Source: Spodoptera frugiperda (lineage: Eukaryota; Arthropoda; Insecta; Lepidoptera; Noctuidae). From it: a DNA stretch of 64,000 nt. A model generated the notes under the pieces. It was not told the origin of the DNA and did not search any database. It was given only the letters and a program-made list of their open reading frames with translations. Within the stretch, counting starts at the first letter, position 1. Each line of letters begins with the position of its first letter. The position numbers were made by a program, and so were the translations under genes. Positions 25,760-36,267 of the stretch are shown in pieces. Location of the stretch: NCBI RefSeq assembly GCF_023101765.2, contig NC_064229.1, forward strand, positions 11,473,134-11,537,133. The letters are read 5' to 3'.

Positions 25760-28153
25760 ATGGTCGCCCCCCGCCTCACGTCGCTCGCGCTGCTGCTGCT
25801 GCTGGCGCTGGCCGCCGCCGCGCCGCACCCGCGCATGCGCCGCCAGCTCATCGACGACGACGCGCTGCAGCCCATCGAGGTACGTGCGCACTCTCTAACG
25901 CCCCACTAACAGGCCCGCGCTGCAGCGCTGCAGCGCAGTGTTGCAGCGCGCGTGGCGCAATAGGTCACATTAGCACGTCGCTGACCCAGCGCGACCTACT
26001 GTACATGCGATATACTAGCTACTAACCCGACCGCGCTTGTCTCAACGAGATGAATCCGCGCCGGCTGATGGGGTCAGCAGAGCGCTCCGTCCGCCGCGGA
26101 GTAAGCGGCGGCGCTGCGGTGACGTAACGAGACGCGTGCGACCCGCGGCCCTTATGTAAGTCGGTGCTCCGCGCGACATTGTCCCGGTTCGCACGCGTCG
26201 CGGCGCGTCTCGCCGCCTCTTGTGGTTTGTTCCGTGTCTTTGTTCACAGCGCGTCGCAGTCGCCTCGCCTCGCCTCGCTCTCTCCGCTCGACTCGCTTCA
26301 TTCATAACGCTTGAAACATTCATCACTTAACATTTCCGTTTCGGTTGACTGCGTACATGAGCATACCGGGCATGCACGCACTCGCTCCAGCCTCAGAGTG
26401 CCAGCACAAGTGTCGGCCAATGTTCGTGCGCGCTCGGTACTCGCGGGTCGGCCGGGCCGCGGCGTACGTTGCGTGCGCTCAAGGACACGAGCTGAGCGCA
26501 CATTACGTGAATAGTTTACATTAGCGCCGCTGTCCCACTTAATGCGATATTATTCGGTAATTTTACTAAAGATGATTCAAAATAAGATAAGTTCATACGA
26601 CAACCAGCTTGCGCATTGTTGGTAGACGAGGTAGTGGCACCGCGACCGACTAGTCCCGCCCTGCGGAGTCACCTGCAGACGTAGTGCTGCTCGGTGCGAG
26701 GGACAAGAGCCACTTGGGCATTCTGCGCATGCGTGTAATGTGGCAGTCTGTAGGCAGGCCGGGTGCTGCATGTTCTCACGCGCGGAGTTGGCCAACTCTC
26801 ATTGTTCGAGTTACAACTAAATTTCTTTGGTTTTTTATATATTTCGGAACTATGTGCGAGTACAAGTGTATCGCCGCGGGTAGTCTCCCACGGGCTGCGG
26901 GTACGGCGCATACAGTAATACCGTACCTCGTGTACACAAGTAATGTGTGTATGTGGTTATCACATTACATACGTCGTGTCGTGTGTCCGCCGCGGTTATG
27001 TTTCATCATTACATATTTCGTAAATCAGCTCGAACATGGCAGCGAGTAGGTAACTGTAACCTTCGGCCAGTGATCGTCTCATCTGGCGAGATTGTGTGAC
27101 CTCCGGCGCGTCGCCGCTGGAGAGGCGCAGCACTCGTCGCGTGCTACTGCGGCGCCCGCGCACGCGCCGTGAGAGGCGGGCGGCCTCGACCGGCCCTACA
27201 GAGCCCACGATGTCCTGGCTGTGTCTAGCACAAGCTGCGAATACAATATTGTAAAAGTTATGGCGGACAGAGATTGAACCATCGACTGCAACATGTTGCG
27301 ACCGACTGGAAGCGACTCGAAATATAGATCAGGCGGAGCCACACGTCGCACCTAGCGCGCGGTACTGAGTACAGGTGGGTGCACTCGTGGGAGACGCGTG
27401 CAGTACCCAGAGTAGCGCTGCTGCAGGAGTCGGTGACACACGGCAGACGTGGTAGCTCCCGGGCGTTAACATCTGCCCCGTACAGGGGGAGGCAGGGTGG
27501 CAGGTGGCAGGTTGTGGTGGGGGTGGCGGGCCGTGGTGATGGAGTGTGGTGGCGGCGATGTGTAGTGTGGTGTGGTGTGTGTGGTGTGGTGTGTAGTGTA
27601 GTGTAGTGACCGCGGTGTGTGTCTGCAGGACGGCGCCGGTGACGACCAGACGAGGGAGAAGCGCAAGCTGGAAGGCGTCACGCAGGCCAAGTTCGGCATC
27701 AAGAACGCAGTCCTCGGATTCGTGTTCGGGGTAAGTACAGGCCGCGCTCCCTCCCGCCCTCCGACATGTCACCGCATCGCCGCGTCACTCGCTCCCTCTC
27801 TGTTGTAGAAAATCAACTCGCTGATTGACGCGAAGACACGATTGGTGGACACGCTGGACAAACAGAACATCGAGCTGAACAAACAGTACGGCATCGAGGC
27901 GCCGCAGAACGGACTCGCGTCGCTCAGCGGCATCGTGGGCCAGGTCATCGGGCCCAAGCTGCAGCTGCTGGGGCCTAAGATCCAGGCGGTGACGGGGCTG
28001 CTGGGCGGCGCGTCCGGCGGCTCCGGCGGCTCAGGTGGGGGCGGGCTCGGCTCCATCATCTCGCTCGTCACCTCGCTGTCGGGCTCCTCCTCGGGCGGCG
28101 GCGCCGGCGGCACCGTCGAGACCATCGACTCCTCTGAGGAGGACGACTCGTGA
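25760..28153 (+). CDS. Gene B: three-exon secreted protein, 188 aa, function unknown
   Basis: Exons 25760-25879, 27629-27730 and 27809-28153, stop TGA at 28151-28153. Donors GTACGT and GTAAGT and acceptors TCTGCAG and GTTGTAG are canonical, and every junction is phase 0. Residues 1-20 are a strong Leu-rich signal peptide; R-M-R-R followed by Q at 25-29 is a furin-type site, so a short propeptide is likely. Exon 2 gives a charged segment (EKRK) and a hydrophobic NAVLGFVFG. Exon 3 gives an amphipathic helix (INSLIDAKTRLVDTLDKQN), hydrophobic Ile/Leu/Gly-rich stretches, Gly/Ser-rich linkers and an acidic tail (EDDS). The first Met of the signal peptide is the obvious start. I infer a secreted, processed protein and recognise no named family. 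Gene A lies divergently upstream and gene C downstream on the same strand. Confidence 0.85.
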
Positions 28154-28173
28154 TCGCCGCGCCTTGTCCAGCA

Positions 28174-28281
28174 CAGTCCTTGTACAGGCGGAGCGCCCCC
28201 TCCGCACTGCTAGCGTAGTGCACCCCGCCTGTACGAGTCCGACTGTGTCGCTCCCTCCCCCTTGGGCCGCCTGTACAGTCC
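28174..28281 (+). promoter_or_regulatory. GC-rich hairpin in the 3' UTR of gene B
   Basis: Starting 20 bp after the stop, TTGTACAGGCGG (about 28180-28191) can pair with CCGCCTGTACGA (about 28225-28236). A nearby GACTGT/ACAGTC pair extends the stem past a bulge. A third copy, CCGCCTGTACAG at about 28266-28277, could compete for the same arm. A role in mRNA stability or localisation is speculation. Confidence 0.5.
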
Positions 28282-29768
28282 GCGGCCCCCCCCCGTGCCG
28301 GCGGCGCGCCGCCCTCTACGTTTTGTATTTATATTGTAAATAGGTTTAGGTGAGCGTTGGTGATATTAAATGATTCCTCGGAACTAGTGTTGTTTTACTG
28401 CACGCTGCACCGCATGTCCACCAGCTGCCCGCTTGTACATAATACTTCGGTTCCTGCCTGCAAGTACAATACCTGGTCTAGCTGTATGTGTCGTGTAGTC
28501 CGCCGCTAGTCTACTTCGAGTTGCAGCGAGGAGTGCGCTGCAGTCGCCAGTTACATCAAGTTAGTCATTTGCCAAGTTTGGTTTATTGCCAGTGTTTGCG
28601 TAAATTATTTAATATATCCGGTGTGGTTTGCAAACCGGACAGCTAAGTAGGTGGCCAGCATACAATTACCGAGCGGCCGAGGTCGCGCCACTCCGTGCAG
28701 CTGTTACACTAACGTTGCCGCCCTGCTCTGCCTGTACTGTCTGCACTCACACCACTAGTCCCTCTCCCACTTGTGAATACTCGCAATCGTGTAACTTATT
28801 TATTTATTATAGCTTTGGCTCGTACAACGTATTATGTACGTAGACCGTCCCACTTACCTCTTCTAGTCTGCCTCAATGTGCCAGCTACGGCGATGTCTGC
28901 GAGCCGTTGTAACTGTTTGTATGAAAAATAAATTAAGCTTTTTAGTCATGCCGTGTTTGTGAATGATGTATGTTTGTAAATAATTATGTAGCGTTTACTG
29001 CATGGAGTAGTTTGCACCGGTGACAGTGTGTAGAAGCACTGCTGCGTAGCGCGGCACTGCGCCCGGTGTATCGGGCGCGGGACTGTTATCGTATCGAAGC
29101 ACGCACCACGCCGGGTCTCAGCACTGTATAGTGTACTCGTCACGCAGTGGCGCACCGTAGCTGTGTCGTAGTAAGTTCCCGTAGCCCGTAGCCTGTAGCC
29201 CGTAGCCCGTAGCCCGTAGTCCCTCGCACACGCACACACACGCCCCACGACACTCCGCCACTGCCGCCGCGCCCGACCGTCCTTACAACCAGCCACGATT
29301 ATTGTTCACGCCGAGTTTTTGAAGATTCATTCAGAAGTTCATTGATTTTGTTTTGTCAGCTAAGGACCCAGTCTCACATTTATAATTGAGTATTTATCAG
29401 GGAGTCAGAGCCATTCAATAATGGCTCTGATACAATTTGTTGCCTTCCGTTGCTGTACAATATACATCTAAGTAAGACTGCTGCAGCTCGCGGCGGTATC
29501 AGTGAAGTGGTCGGACGACAACGTTGTGTGCTCCGTACACCAGTAGTGAACCACAGACAGTTTGCTAGTATGCAACTCGATTATGATGTTACTGCACACC
29601 GGGACACGTCATAACTCACGCCTCCCTCTCTCTCTGTCTCTCACTCACTGACTCACTCTCCCATCACTGCTTTACCCGTCATGGCGTCACTCCAGTTATA
29701 CAGTCGGTTCTATGATTGTTGAGGTTCCGCTGCGACCGAGCACAATTTGCGGAAATATAACAATATGT
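28282..29768. other. Gene B 3' flank and intergenic sequence
   Basis: ATTAAA at about 28363 and AATAAA at about 28925 are candidate poly(A) signals for gene B. An 8-bp minisatellite (CCCGTAGC) lies at about 29175-29222. I see no supported exon; a 5' exon of gene C could lie here but was not found. Confidence 0.45.
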
Positions 29769-30006
29769 TGTTGGAAATTAACGTGGTAAATGAAAAAGAT
29801 TGTGGATATTTCAGCAGATTTAATTGTTCTTCAACCGATTATAGAAACTTTCATACAAGAGATACGAGCATAGACTGAGGAAAAAATACCGGCTGTCAAT
29901 AATGACAGTTAACTTTTTTTTTTTTTTTTTTTTTTTATAGCGACCAGTTCTACTTTATGATAAATATAGGTTGTGTTTACAAACTAGAAAAACAATCTTT
30001 CCAACA
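29769..30006 (-). repeat. 3' LTR of the copia element
   Basis: 238 bp, starting TGTTGGAAATTAACGTGG and ending CTTTCCAACA on the plus strand. It contains a long T run (A-rich in element sense) with a TGTCAATAATGACA palindrome before it. Confidence 0.93.
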
Positions 30007-30257
30007 CTGGCCCTTAAACACAAGCTGAACTATATTTCACAATATAAAAGAAAAACAACAAAGGCATATTTCCTAACCATGGTTCACATCTCACCAATTA
30101 ACATACATCTAACATCAGTATTACATATAAGTTACACAGTTAAGACTTGCATAAAACATAACACTCGGACTGAGATACATTCTCATATGTTACAGTTTTA
30201 TCAATTAAAACAAACTCAAAAGAAAATATATTCAGTTATAAAACCAACAAAAGGAAC

Positions 30258-33200
30258 TTAAATTACAGTTAGCATCTGGCTTACAAACTTGTTATGTTTC
30301 TCTTTACAAAGTGCTTTGGTTAGTACATCCGCTAACATAACTATAGTTGACAAGTATTTAATTTCAACAATACCTTTAGTTACAATCTCCTTAATAAAAT
30401 GATGACGTATGTCAATGTGCTTTGTTCTAGAATGAAATATAAAGTTTTTACACAGTTTTATAGCTGATTGATTATCATTATAAATCGTGATTTTAGGCTT
30501 GGTACCAAATATTTCGAATATGAACTGTCTAATGAAAAGAGCTTCCTTACATGTGTCTGACAATGCCATGTACTCTGCCTCGGTACTAGATAGAGCAACA
30601 GTGCGTTGCTTACGACTCTCCCAAGCGACGACAGACTCACCAACAGTGAAAACAAAGCCTGTGTAGGACTTACGGTCTATGTTGTCTGACGCCCAGTCCG
30701 CATCAGCATAAGCTGAAATGTTCATGCCTGTTTTAGAAAAAACAAGATTAAAGTTAATTGTACCTTTCAAATATCGTAGGATTCTTTTGGCAGCCTTCCA
30801 GTGACTTTCGCCGAAGCAATCGTTGAATTGGCTGAGATAGCCGACTGCATGACTTATATCAGGCCTTGTGCAAACTGCCACATACATTAGCGAACCTATC
30901 AAACCTCTGTAGTCGTAGGTTCCTTCTTGTTTAGGTTCCTTGGCAAGTTTCAATCCTGTCTCCATGGGTGTCGCAATAGCGTTACAATCCTCCATTCGAA
31001 ACTTCTTCAATATCTTCTGTATGTAGTTTGATTGATTGAGGTAAATTTTATCATCTTTCCTCATCAACTTCATTCCAATTATAAGCTTAGCTGGCCCAAG
31101 ATCAGTGATGTCAAACTCATCCTGCAATTCTTTCTTTATATTATCTTTCCCTGGGAAATTCGGGGAGGAAAATATAATCAGATCGTCTACATACAATGCT
31201 ATGATCATCATCAATCCATTTTCACTCTTAGAGTAAACACAGGGCTCAGAAGTCAAGCGTTTGAACTTCAACTTGTTACATAGAACCTTGGTAATCTTGT
31301 CATACCATGATTTGGATGCCTGTTTAAGGCCATAAACAGCCTTATTCAGCTTATATACCATTTCTTCACTCCCTTTGACCTTGAAACATTCTGGCTGCTC
31401 CATGTATACTGTTTCTTCCAGGTCTCCATTTAGGAAGGCTGTTTTTACATCCAGGTGTTCTATGTCTAAGTTATACTCTGCCGCCATTGCAAGCAGCATC
31501 CTGATTGTTGAGTATCGCACAACCGGTGAAAAGGTATCTTGGTAATCTATCCCATATTTCTGTGTATACCCTTTTGCAACCAAACGAGCTTTAAATTTCA
31601 ATAGCTCACCATCAGTACCATACTTCTTTTTAAAAATCCATTTGCATTGAACGGGCTTATGGCTTGGGTCACGTTTTGTCAGAGTCCAACATTTATTTTT
31701 AATAAATGAGTCATACTCATCAGTCATTGCCCTGCGCCAGCTGTCTGAATCTGGTCCATTCAGCGCCTCGGTTGCAGTCTGAGGTTCATCAGGGTTACTG
31801 TCGACCGGTCCCACAAAATTAGCCTGCAGGGGAGACTCAGGAGCTGCTTCATAGGAGGTGTCTGACTGCTCCGCCTCAGCTATTGAGTCTTCACCTGGAA
31901 TATAAGTTTCATCCAAACAATTCTCTGTTTCATCACTTAGGTCTTCGCTATCAGAGTCATTTATTGTGTATGTGCTGACTCTTTGCTCATTCTGTGATAA
32001 TCTCATGTCATCAGAAACATCAGAACTCACACTGGATGACTCTGATTGCTGAATTTCATCTGAATTCAGATTGTTGAAGTCAACAATTGTATGCTGATCA
32101 ACATTTTCATCATGTGACATTTTTTTGTTACAGAATTTATTTTCTAAAAATACGACATTACGAGAATTGACACATTTTATGGGATTATCAGGATCAATTA
32201 ATCGGTATCCCTTGGACTCTTCATTGTAACCCACAAATATGTATGGTTTACTTTTAGAATCAAGTTTTCTTCTATTCTTCACAATAGAATATGCAACACA
32301 ACCAAAAATTCTTAAATGGTTTAGATTTACCTTTTTACTAGTCCATTTCTCTTCAGGGGTTACTCCAGCAACAGCTTTCGTAGGACTTCTGTTCTTTAGG
32401 TAAACTGCTGTGTTGACCGCCTCAGCCCAGAATTTCATTCCGAGTCCAGCATCTCGCAGAAGACATCTAGCCTTCTCCATAACGGTCCTGTTGGCGCGTT
32501 CTGCAACGCCATTCTGTTGTGGACAGTCTGGTATCGTTTTCTGATGCTTGATTCCACATGTCTTGACGTATTCCTGAAACTTAGAACTCATATATTCTCC
32601 GCCTCTATCACTTCTGAGTACTTTTAATTTCTTTCCTGTTTCATTTTCGACAAGGGCTTTAAATTGTTTGAAATATTCAAAAGTCTCATCTTTCGATTTC
32701 AAAAAATAAATAAACTGCTTCCTTGTGTAATCATCAATGAAACTGAGAAAATATTTAGCACCACCTAGAGATGACTGTTGCATGGGACCACAAAGGTCTG
32801 TATGAACCAAACCAAGTACCTCTGTAGCTCTACTACACGACCTTTTGGGAAAAGGAAGCTTACTCTGCTTCCCTTCTACACATGCAACACACTGCTGAAA
32901 ATTAGAAGTGTTAAAAGAAATGCCATTTGCCATACCTTTTTGAAGTAGTTGCATACTTCTGGAATTCAGGTGGCCGAGACGTCTGTGCCACAACTCCTGG
33001 GATGATAAATCCACTGCTGCTGATGCCATCATAGAACACTCCTGTTCCACAGAACAGCCGCTGTCTGACACGGTATCAAGCTGATACATACCATTGACTT
33101 GCGTACCAGTAGCTAAAATTTCATCATTGTCGCAAATAGTACATGAATTACTATTAAAAGTGACAACATATCCCTTTTTGGTCATAGCACTGACAGACAA

Positions 33201-34184
33201 CAGGTTAGTACTTAAATTAGGTACATAATAAGTATCACTTATTGTCCTTACGCAGTCTTTCAATTTAATCTGCACTTCCCCTAAGCCCGCTGTTGTTAAC
33301 CTTTCACCGTTTGCTATGCTTACATCTACGGATTTACTACGGTTGCACTTCATCACTTTTTCACTATTACACATATGATTTGTCGCTCCAGAGTCTATGT
33401 ACCACACATCACTATTCACTTTCACCGAGAGAGCCGTCAGAAGGGTCTTTTTGTTCCTCGCTGACTTCTTCACTGGATTTCTCTGGGTCGGTGGGTCATT
33501 CTCTTGGTTTTGTACTTTGGCTGGTCCTTTTTTCTTCGGACAGTTCCTTATCATATGTCCCTTGGCACCGCAACCGAAACACTTAGGTTGCTTCTGTGTG
33601 ATGAGTGCTGTTTCTTCAGATTTTTCTTCTCGTCTTTGGGTTTCCTGAAGTAATTTTTGTGAGATGATTTCCGTAGATAGTTTGGAAGTTGAATGCTCAA
33701 TCGCCATGATCAGTGGGTCGTAGTCATCTGTGAGCCCACTCAGCATGATGACTGCAACGAATTCGTCGTCCAGTGGCGATTCAATTTCATGGAGTTGATG
33801 TGAAATTTCTTTTATTTTGTTCAAGTAGACTTCCATTGAACTATTCTCCGACAGCTTAGTACTGAAGAGGCTACGCAGTAAACCTAGCCTTCTGCTCAGG
33901 CCACGTCCCTCGTAGGCTTTTTGCAGTATTTTCCACGCTTCATGTGCACTCTTCGCTGTACGAATATATGGAATTACAGCCGGTGTCACGGAAAGCGCAA
34001 TGCGCGCCAACGCTTTGTCAACTTTTTTCTTGTCGCCATCTTCGCTGGGTTCTGCTTCCACGCAATTCCATAATTCCTCGTGGATAAGCAACATGCGCAT
34101 TGTAAACTTCCACGTGGAATAGTTTTCTGCACCTTTTAGTTTCTCAATGCCGGTTTGCCCGAACGCAATCGCCGTTGAAGCCAT
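30258..34184 (-). CDS. Copia Gag-Pol polyprotein, 1308 aa, intact
   Basis: The start is the ATG at 34184 (MASTAIAFGQTG); the frame is open further upstream, but only with non-ATG starts overlapping the primer site. Domains in order: a Gag region with the LWNCVE-type UBN2 pattern; a CCHC zinc knuckle (CFGCGAKGHMIRNC, about 202-215); a protease with DSGA (about 264-267); the integrase zinc region (HRRLGHLN..CVACVEGKQ) and core (VHTDLCGP, SDRGGEY, QQNGVAERANRT); a copia-type reverse transcriptase (ARLVAKGYTQ, DVKTAFLNG, YVDD at about 998-1001); and RNase H (AYADADWASD, STEAEYMAL). Integrase preceding RT is the Ty1/copia order. No stop or frameshift is seen, so it may be functional. No envelope-like ORF is present. 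Confidence 0.95.
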   Translation of the reverse strand: MASTAIAFGQTGIEKLKGAENYSTWKFTMRMLLIHEELWNCVEAEPSEDGDKKKVDKALARIALSVTPAVIPYIRTAKSAHEAWKILQKAYEGRGLSRRLGLLRSLFSTKLSENSSMEVYLNKIKEISHQLHEIESPLDDEFVAVIMLSGLTDDYDPLIMAIEHSTSKLSTEIISQKLLQETQRREEKSEETALITQKQPKCFGCGAKGHMIRNCPKKKGPAKVQNQENDPPTQRNPVKKSARNKKTLLTALSVKVNSDVWYIDSGATNHMCNSEKVMKCNRSKSVDVSIANGERLTTAGLGEVQIKLKDCVRTISDTYYVPNLSTNLLSVSAMTKKGYVVTFNSNSCTICDNDEILATGTQVNGMYQLDTVSDSGCSVEQECSMMASAAVDLSSQELWHRRLGHLNSRSMQLLQKGMANGISFNTSNFQQCVACVEGKQSKLPFPKRSCSRATEVLGLVHTDLCGPMQQSSLGGAKYFLSFIDDYTRKQFIYFLKSKDETFEYFKQFKALVENETGKKLKVLRSDRGGEYMSSKFQEYVKTCGIKHQKTIPDCPQQNGVAERANRTVMEKARCLLRDAGLGMKFWAEAVNTAVYLKNRSPTKAVAGVTPEEKWTSKKVNLNHLRIFGCVAYSIVKNRRKLDSKSKPYIFVGYNEESKGYRLIDPDNPIKCVNSRNVVFLENKFCNKKMSHDENVDQHTIVDFNNLNSDEIQQSESSSVSSDVSDDMRLSQNEQRVSTYTINDSDSEDLSDETENCLDETYIPGEDSIAEAEQSDTSYEAAPESPLQANFVGPVDSNPDEPQTATEALNGPDSDSWRRAMTDEYDSFIKNKCWTLTKRDPSHKPVQCKWIFKKKYGTDGELLKFKARLVAKGYTQKYGIDYQDTFSPVVRYSTIRMLLAMAAEYNLDIEHLDVKTAFLNGDLEETVYMEQPECFKVKGSEEMVYKLNKAVYGLKQASKSWYDKITKVLCNKLKFKRLTSEPCVYSKSENGLMMIIALYVDDLIIFSSPNFPGKDNIKKELQDEFDITDLGPAKLIIGMKLMRKDDKIYLNQSNYIQKILKKFRMEDCNAIATPMETGLKLAKEPKQEGTYDYRGLIGSLMYVAVCTRPDISHAVGYLSQFNDCFGESHWKAAKRILRYLKGTINFNLVFSKTGMNISAYADADWASDNIDRKSYTGFVFTVGESVVAWESRKQRTVALSSTEAEYMALSDTCKEALFIRQFIFEIFGTKPKITIYNDNQSAIKLCKNFIFHSRTKHIDIRHHFIKEIVTKGIVEIKYLSTIVMLADVLTKALCKEKHNKFVSQMLTVI

Positions 34185-34295
34185 CTTTTCTTGAATGCCG
34201 GGACACGTTGCGTTGTGCCGGTAATTATTCCAAGTATGATGAATCTTACCAAAATATGAGTATTTTTCACTTTTACCAACCACGCTCTGCTACCA

Positions 34296-34530
34296 TGTTG
34301 GAAATTAACGTGGTAAATGAAAAAGATTGTGGATATTTCAGCAGATTTAATTGTTCTTCAACCGATTATAGAAACTTTCATACAAGAGATACGAGCATAG
34401 ACTAAGGAAAAAATACCGGCTGTCAATAATGACAGTTAACTTTTTTTTTTTTTTTTTTTTATAGCGACCAGTTCTACTTTATGATAAATATAGGTTGTGT
34501 TTACAAACTAGAAAAACAATCTTTCCAACA
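34296..34530 (-). repeat. 5' LTR of the copia element
   Basis: 235 bp, nearly identical to the copy at 29769-30006 except for a shorter T run and one substitution. In element sense it carries the promoter side and is followed by the primer-binding site. Confidence 0.93.
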
Positions 34531-34535
34531 TATGT

Positions 34536-34909
34536 ATGTATGGATGTATGTACCGAACTCGTATGTAATGTGTCAATGTATAAGTATATGTACTCATGTA
34601 TATGTATAATAAACACGATGCCGACATTTATTTGTACTATCTTATTTACGCCGCAGCCGTTACCTATCTTTCTAATTGCGCGAATACAGTGGCGCCATCT
34701 TCAAGCTAACAGAACTATCACGTTTGAGGAATACGATGCAAGCTGTGTTTTACACAATATTCTTTAATAATATAATTGAAGTCGACCGACACAAATACTG
34801 ACCCACACTCGAACAAAGCAAACGCACACAACACATACAAGAGGAGGCGAGGCGAGGCGAGGCGAGGCGCGGGCCGCGCGACGCGATGCTCAGTGGCCCG
34901 CTGTCTCAG
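34536..34909. other. Intergenic or intronic sequence before gene C
   Basis: AT-rich sequence followed by a GAGGC tandem run (about 34841-34870). The last bases (GCTGTCTCAG) look like a splice acceptor. An open frame at about 34618 has a weakly hydrophobic start but no donor that would join it convincingly to gene C. Confidence 0.4.
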
Positions 34910-35373
34910 AGTGGCTCTACGTCGAGGCGCCGGGAGCTGGCGCGGACACCGGTCACGCCGGGTACGGCGCACCCATCGTGGTCGCGCCGCTCGCTGAGCA
35001 CGCGCACGCGCCGCCAGAGCGACGACATCCCCGTGTTCGACCGGAACAAGGTCAGCCTGGACGTGCCGGGGAGCCTGTTTGGGCCCTCCGTGTCGCTGCT
35101 CATCCGCACTACTAAGATTATCGGCGACGTCATACAGGTGAGGAAAGCACACTACCCCCCCCCGACCCCCCACCCATCGTAGCGCTGTACTCACTGCTTG
35201 CCCTGTTACAGAACTCCGCGGTGCGTTACCAGACCTTCTTAAGACTCTTCCGGCCACTGTTCCGGGGACCCTTCGAAATCAAGGGCCTCGACCCGGCTAC
35301 CACCACCACCACCACTACCACCACCAGCACGGCGGCCCCCGTGCCCGCGGACAACGAGGTGCGGCGCCGCTGA
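34910..35373 (+). CDS. Gene C: last two exons of a secreted-type protein (5' part not found)
   Basis: Exon 34910-35137 (acceptor CTGTCTCAG, donor GTGAGG) joins exon 35212-35373 (acceptor CTGTTACAG), with a phase-0 junction and TGA at 35371-35373; 76 plus 53 residues are visible. The first exon has an Arg/Ser-rich lead, then R-T-R-R followed by Q, a furin-type site like the one in gene B, then DIPVFDRNKVSLDVPGSLFG and an amphipathic LLIRTTKIIGDVIQ. The last exon continues with RYQTFLRLFRPLFRGPFEIKG, a run of nine Thr and a short charged tail. An in-frame ATG exists at 34887, but what follows is not a signal peptide, so a further 5' exon is expected upstream, possibly beyond the copia element. 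Function unknown. Confidence 0.6.
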
Positions 35374-36014
35374 GGGCAGCCCCGCAGTGTCTGCCTCCAC
35401 CGACACTGCACTACTACTCACAAGCGCGCACTCCGCGTCGCTCGCGGTGCACCGCTGCACCAGTAGCGCCGTGCGTGGCACCCGCCGAGGGCACCTTCCC
35501 GACCACTGCCATGTTTCCAAAAATATATAATATAAACCTAATCGTGACTTCATAGACCGGGAGCTATGCGTCTGTATACCATAACTACAGTTTTCACTCG
35601 TCAACATTGACAAGTACGTGAGATGTTTACGTGACCACGACTCACCCTCAAGTGCGACCCACCGCCACGCATCGTGGGGACTGCTACATTGCTCAACGTG
35701 TACCTAATTATATTAAATATATTGTAGTACAAACACACGAGTTTTATTTCACCCCTAGTAGGAACCATTGAAGTTGCACTTCGATCAACTATAACCAACT
35801 AAATACACAATCGGCTACGAAAAAACCGTCATCAAAAAAACCGCCCAAGTACGAGTCGGTTTCGCTCATGAAGGGTTCCGTAGCAGCAAGTAGATGACTT
35901 AATATAAAAGTTATAAAATAGAATAAAAGTAATGAATATGAGCCTCTTACATTGCTTGAAACTAGTCGAGTTCCTCGTCAAACATTTACGTGAGTAAGCC
36001 GATCATAATATTTA
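35374..36014. other. Gene C 3' flank with a repeat fragment
   Basis: ATTAAA at about 35712 may serve gene C. At about 35836-35900 a CCCAAGTACGAGTCGGTTTC..GGGTTCCGTAGCAGCAAGTAG block is the 5' end of the interspersed repeat also seen at 50.42 kb. Nothing else is recognised. Confidence 0.5.
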
Positions 36015-36214
36015 TCTATACTAATATTATAAAGCTGAAGAGTTTGTTTGTTTGTTTGTTTGAACGCGCTAATCTCCGGAACTACTGGTCCGATTTGAAT
36101 AATTCGTTTTGTGTTGGGTAGTGCATTTATCGAGGAAGGCTATAGGCTATAAAACATCACGCTATGACCAATAGGAGCCGAGCAGAGCGGGTGAAACCGC
36201 GCGGAAGCAGCTAG
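36015..36214 (+). mobile_element. Helitron-like non-autonomous element, 200 bp
   Basis: It starts TCTATACTAATATTATAAAG after an A and ends GGAAGCAGCTAG before a T, with a GCGGGTGAAACCGC hairpin just inside the 3' end and a (GTTT)n run near the 5' end. The TC..CTAG ends, hairpin and A/T target are Helitron features. No coding. Confidence 0.7.
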
Positions 36215-36225
36215 TAAGTTATAAA

Positions 36226-36267
36226 ATAACTTGGTTTTACATATATTACTATGTAAAACCAAGTTAT
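36226..36267. repeat. Perfect 18-bp inverted repeat
   Basis: ATAACTTGGTTTTACATA, a 6-bp loop, then its exact reverse complement. It lies between the Helitron-like element and the 3' end of the minus-strand non-LTR element. Confidence 0.9.

Larger units (their letters stand above)
29764..34535 (-). mobile_element. Complete young Ty1/copia LTR retrotransposon
   Basis: The LTRs are at 29769-30006 and 34296-34530 and begin TG and end CA. The element is flanked by the 5-bp duplication TATGT (29764-29768 and 34531-34535). It reads on the minus strand. Next to the 5' LTR (34295 downwards) the primer-binding site TGGTAGCAGAG matches the 3' end of an initiator-methionine tRNA. A purine-rich stretch lies just inside the other LTR. 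Apart from poly(T) length, the LTRs differ at one noticed position (GACTGAGG against GACTAAGG), which points to recent insertion. It sits between genes B and C, and may lie in the 5' part or promoter region of gene C. Confidence 0.95.

Noticed and set aside
25374..26025. Several GC-rich ORFs around the start of gene B
   Set aside because: They are alternative-frame readings of the CpG-rich promoter and exon 1; only the frame with the signal peptide and GTACGT donor is supported.
34185..34283. N-terminal extension of the copia polyprotein
   Set aside because: It needs a non-ATG start and overlaps the primer-binding site region; the ATG at 34184 starts the Gag domain.
34495..34767. Hydrophobic ORF as the first exon of gene C
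   Set aside because: Part of it is LTR sequence, the hydrophobicity is weak and no donor site joins it in phase 0 to 34910.
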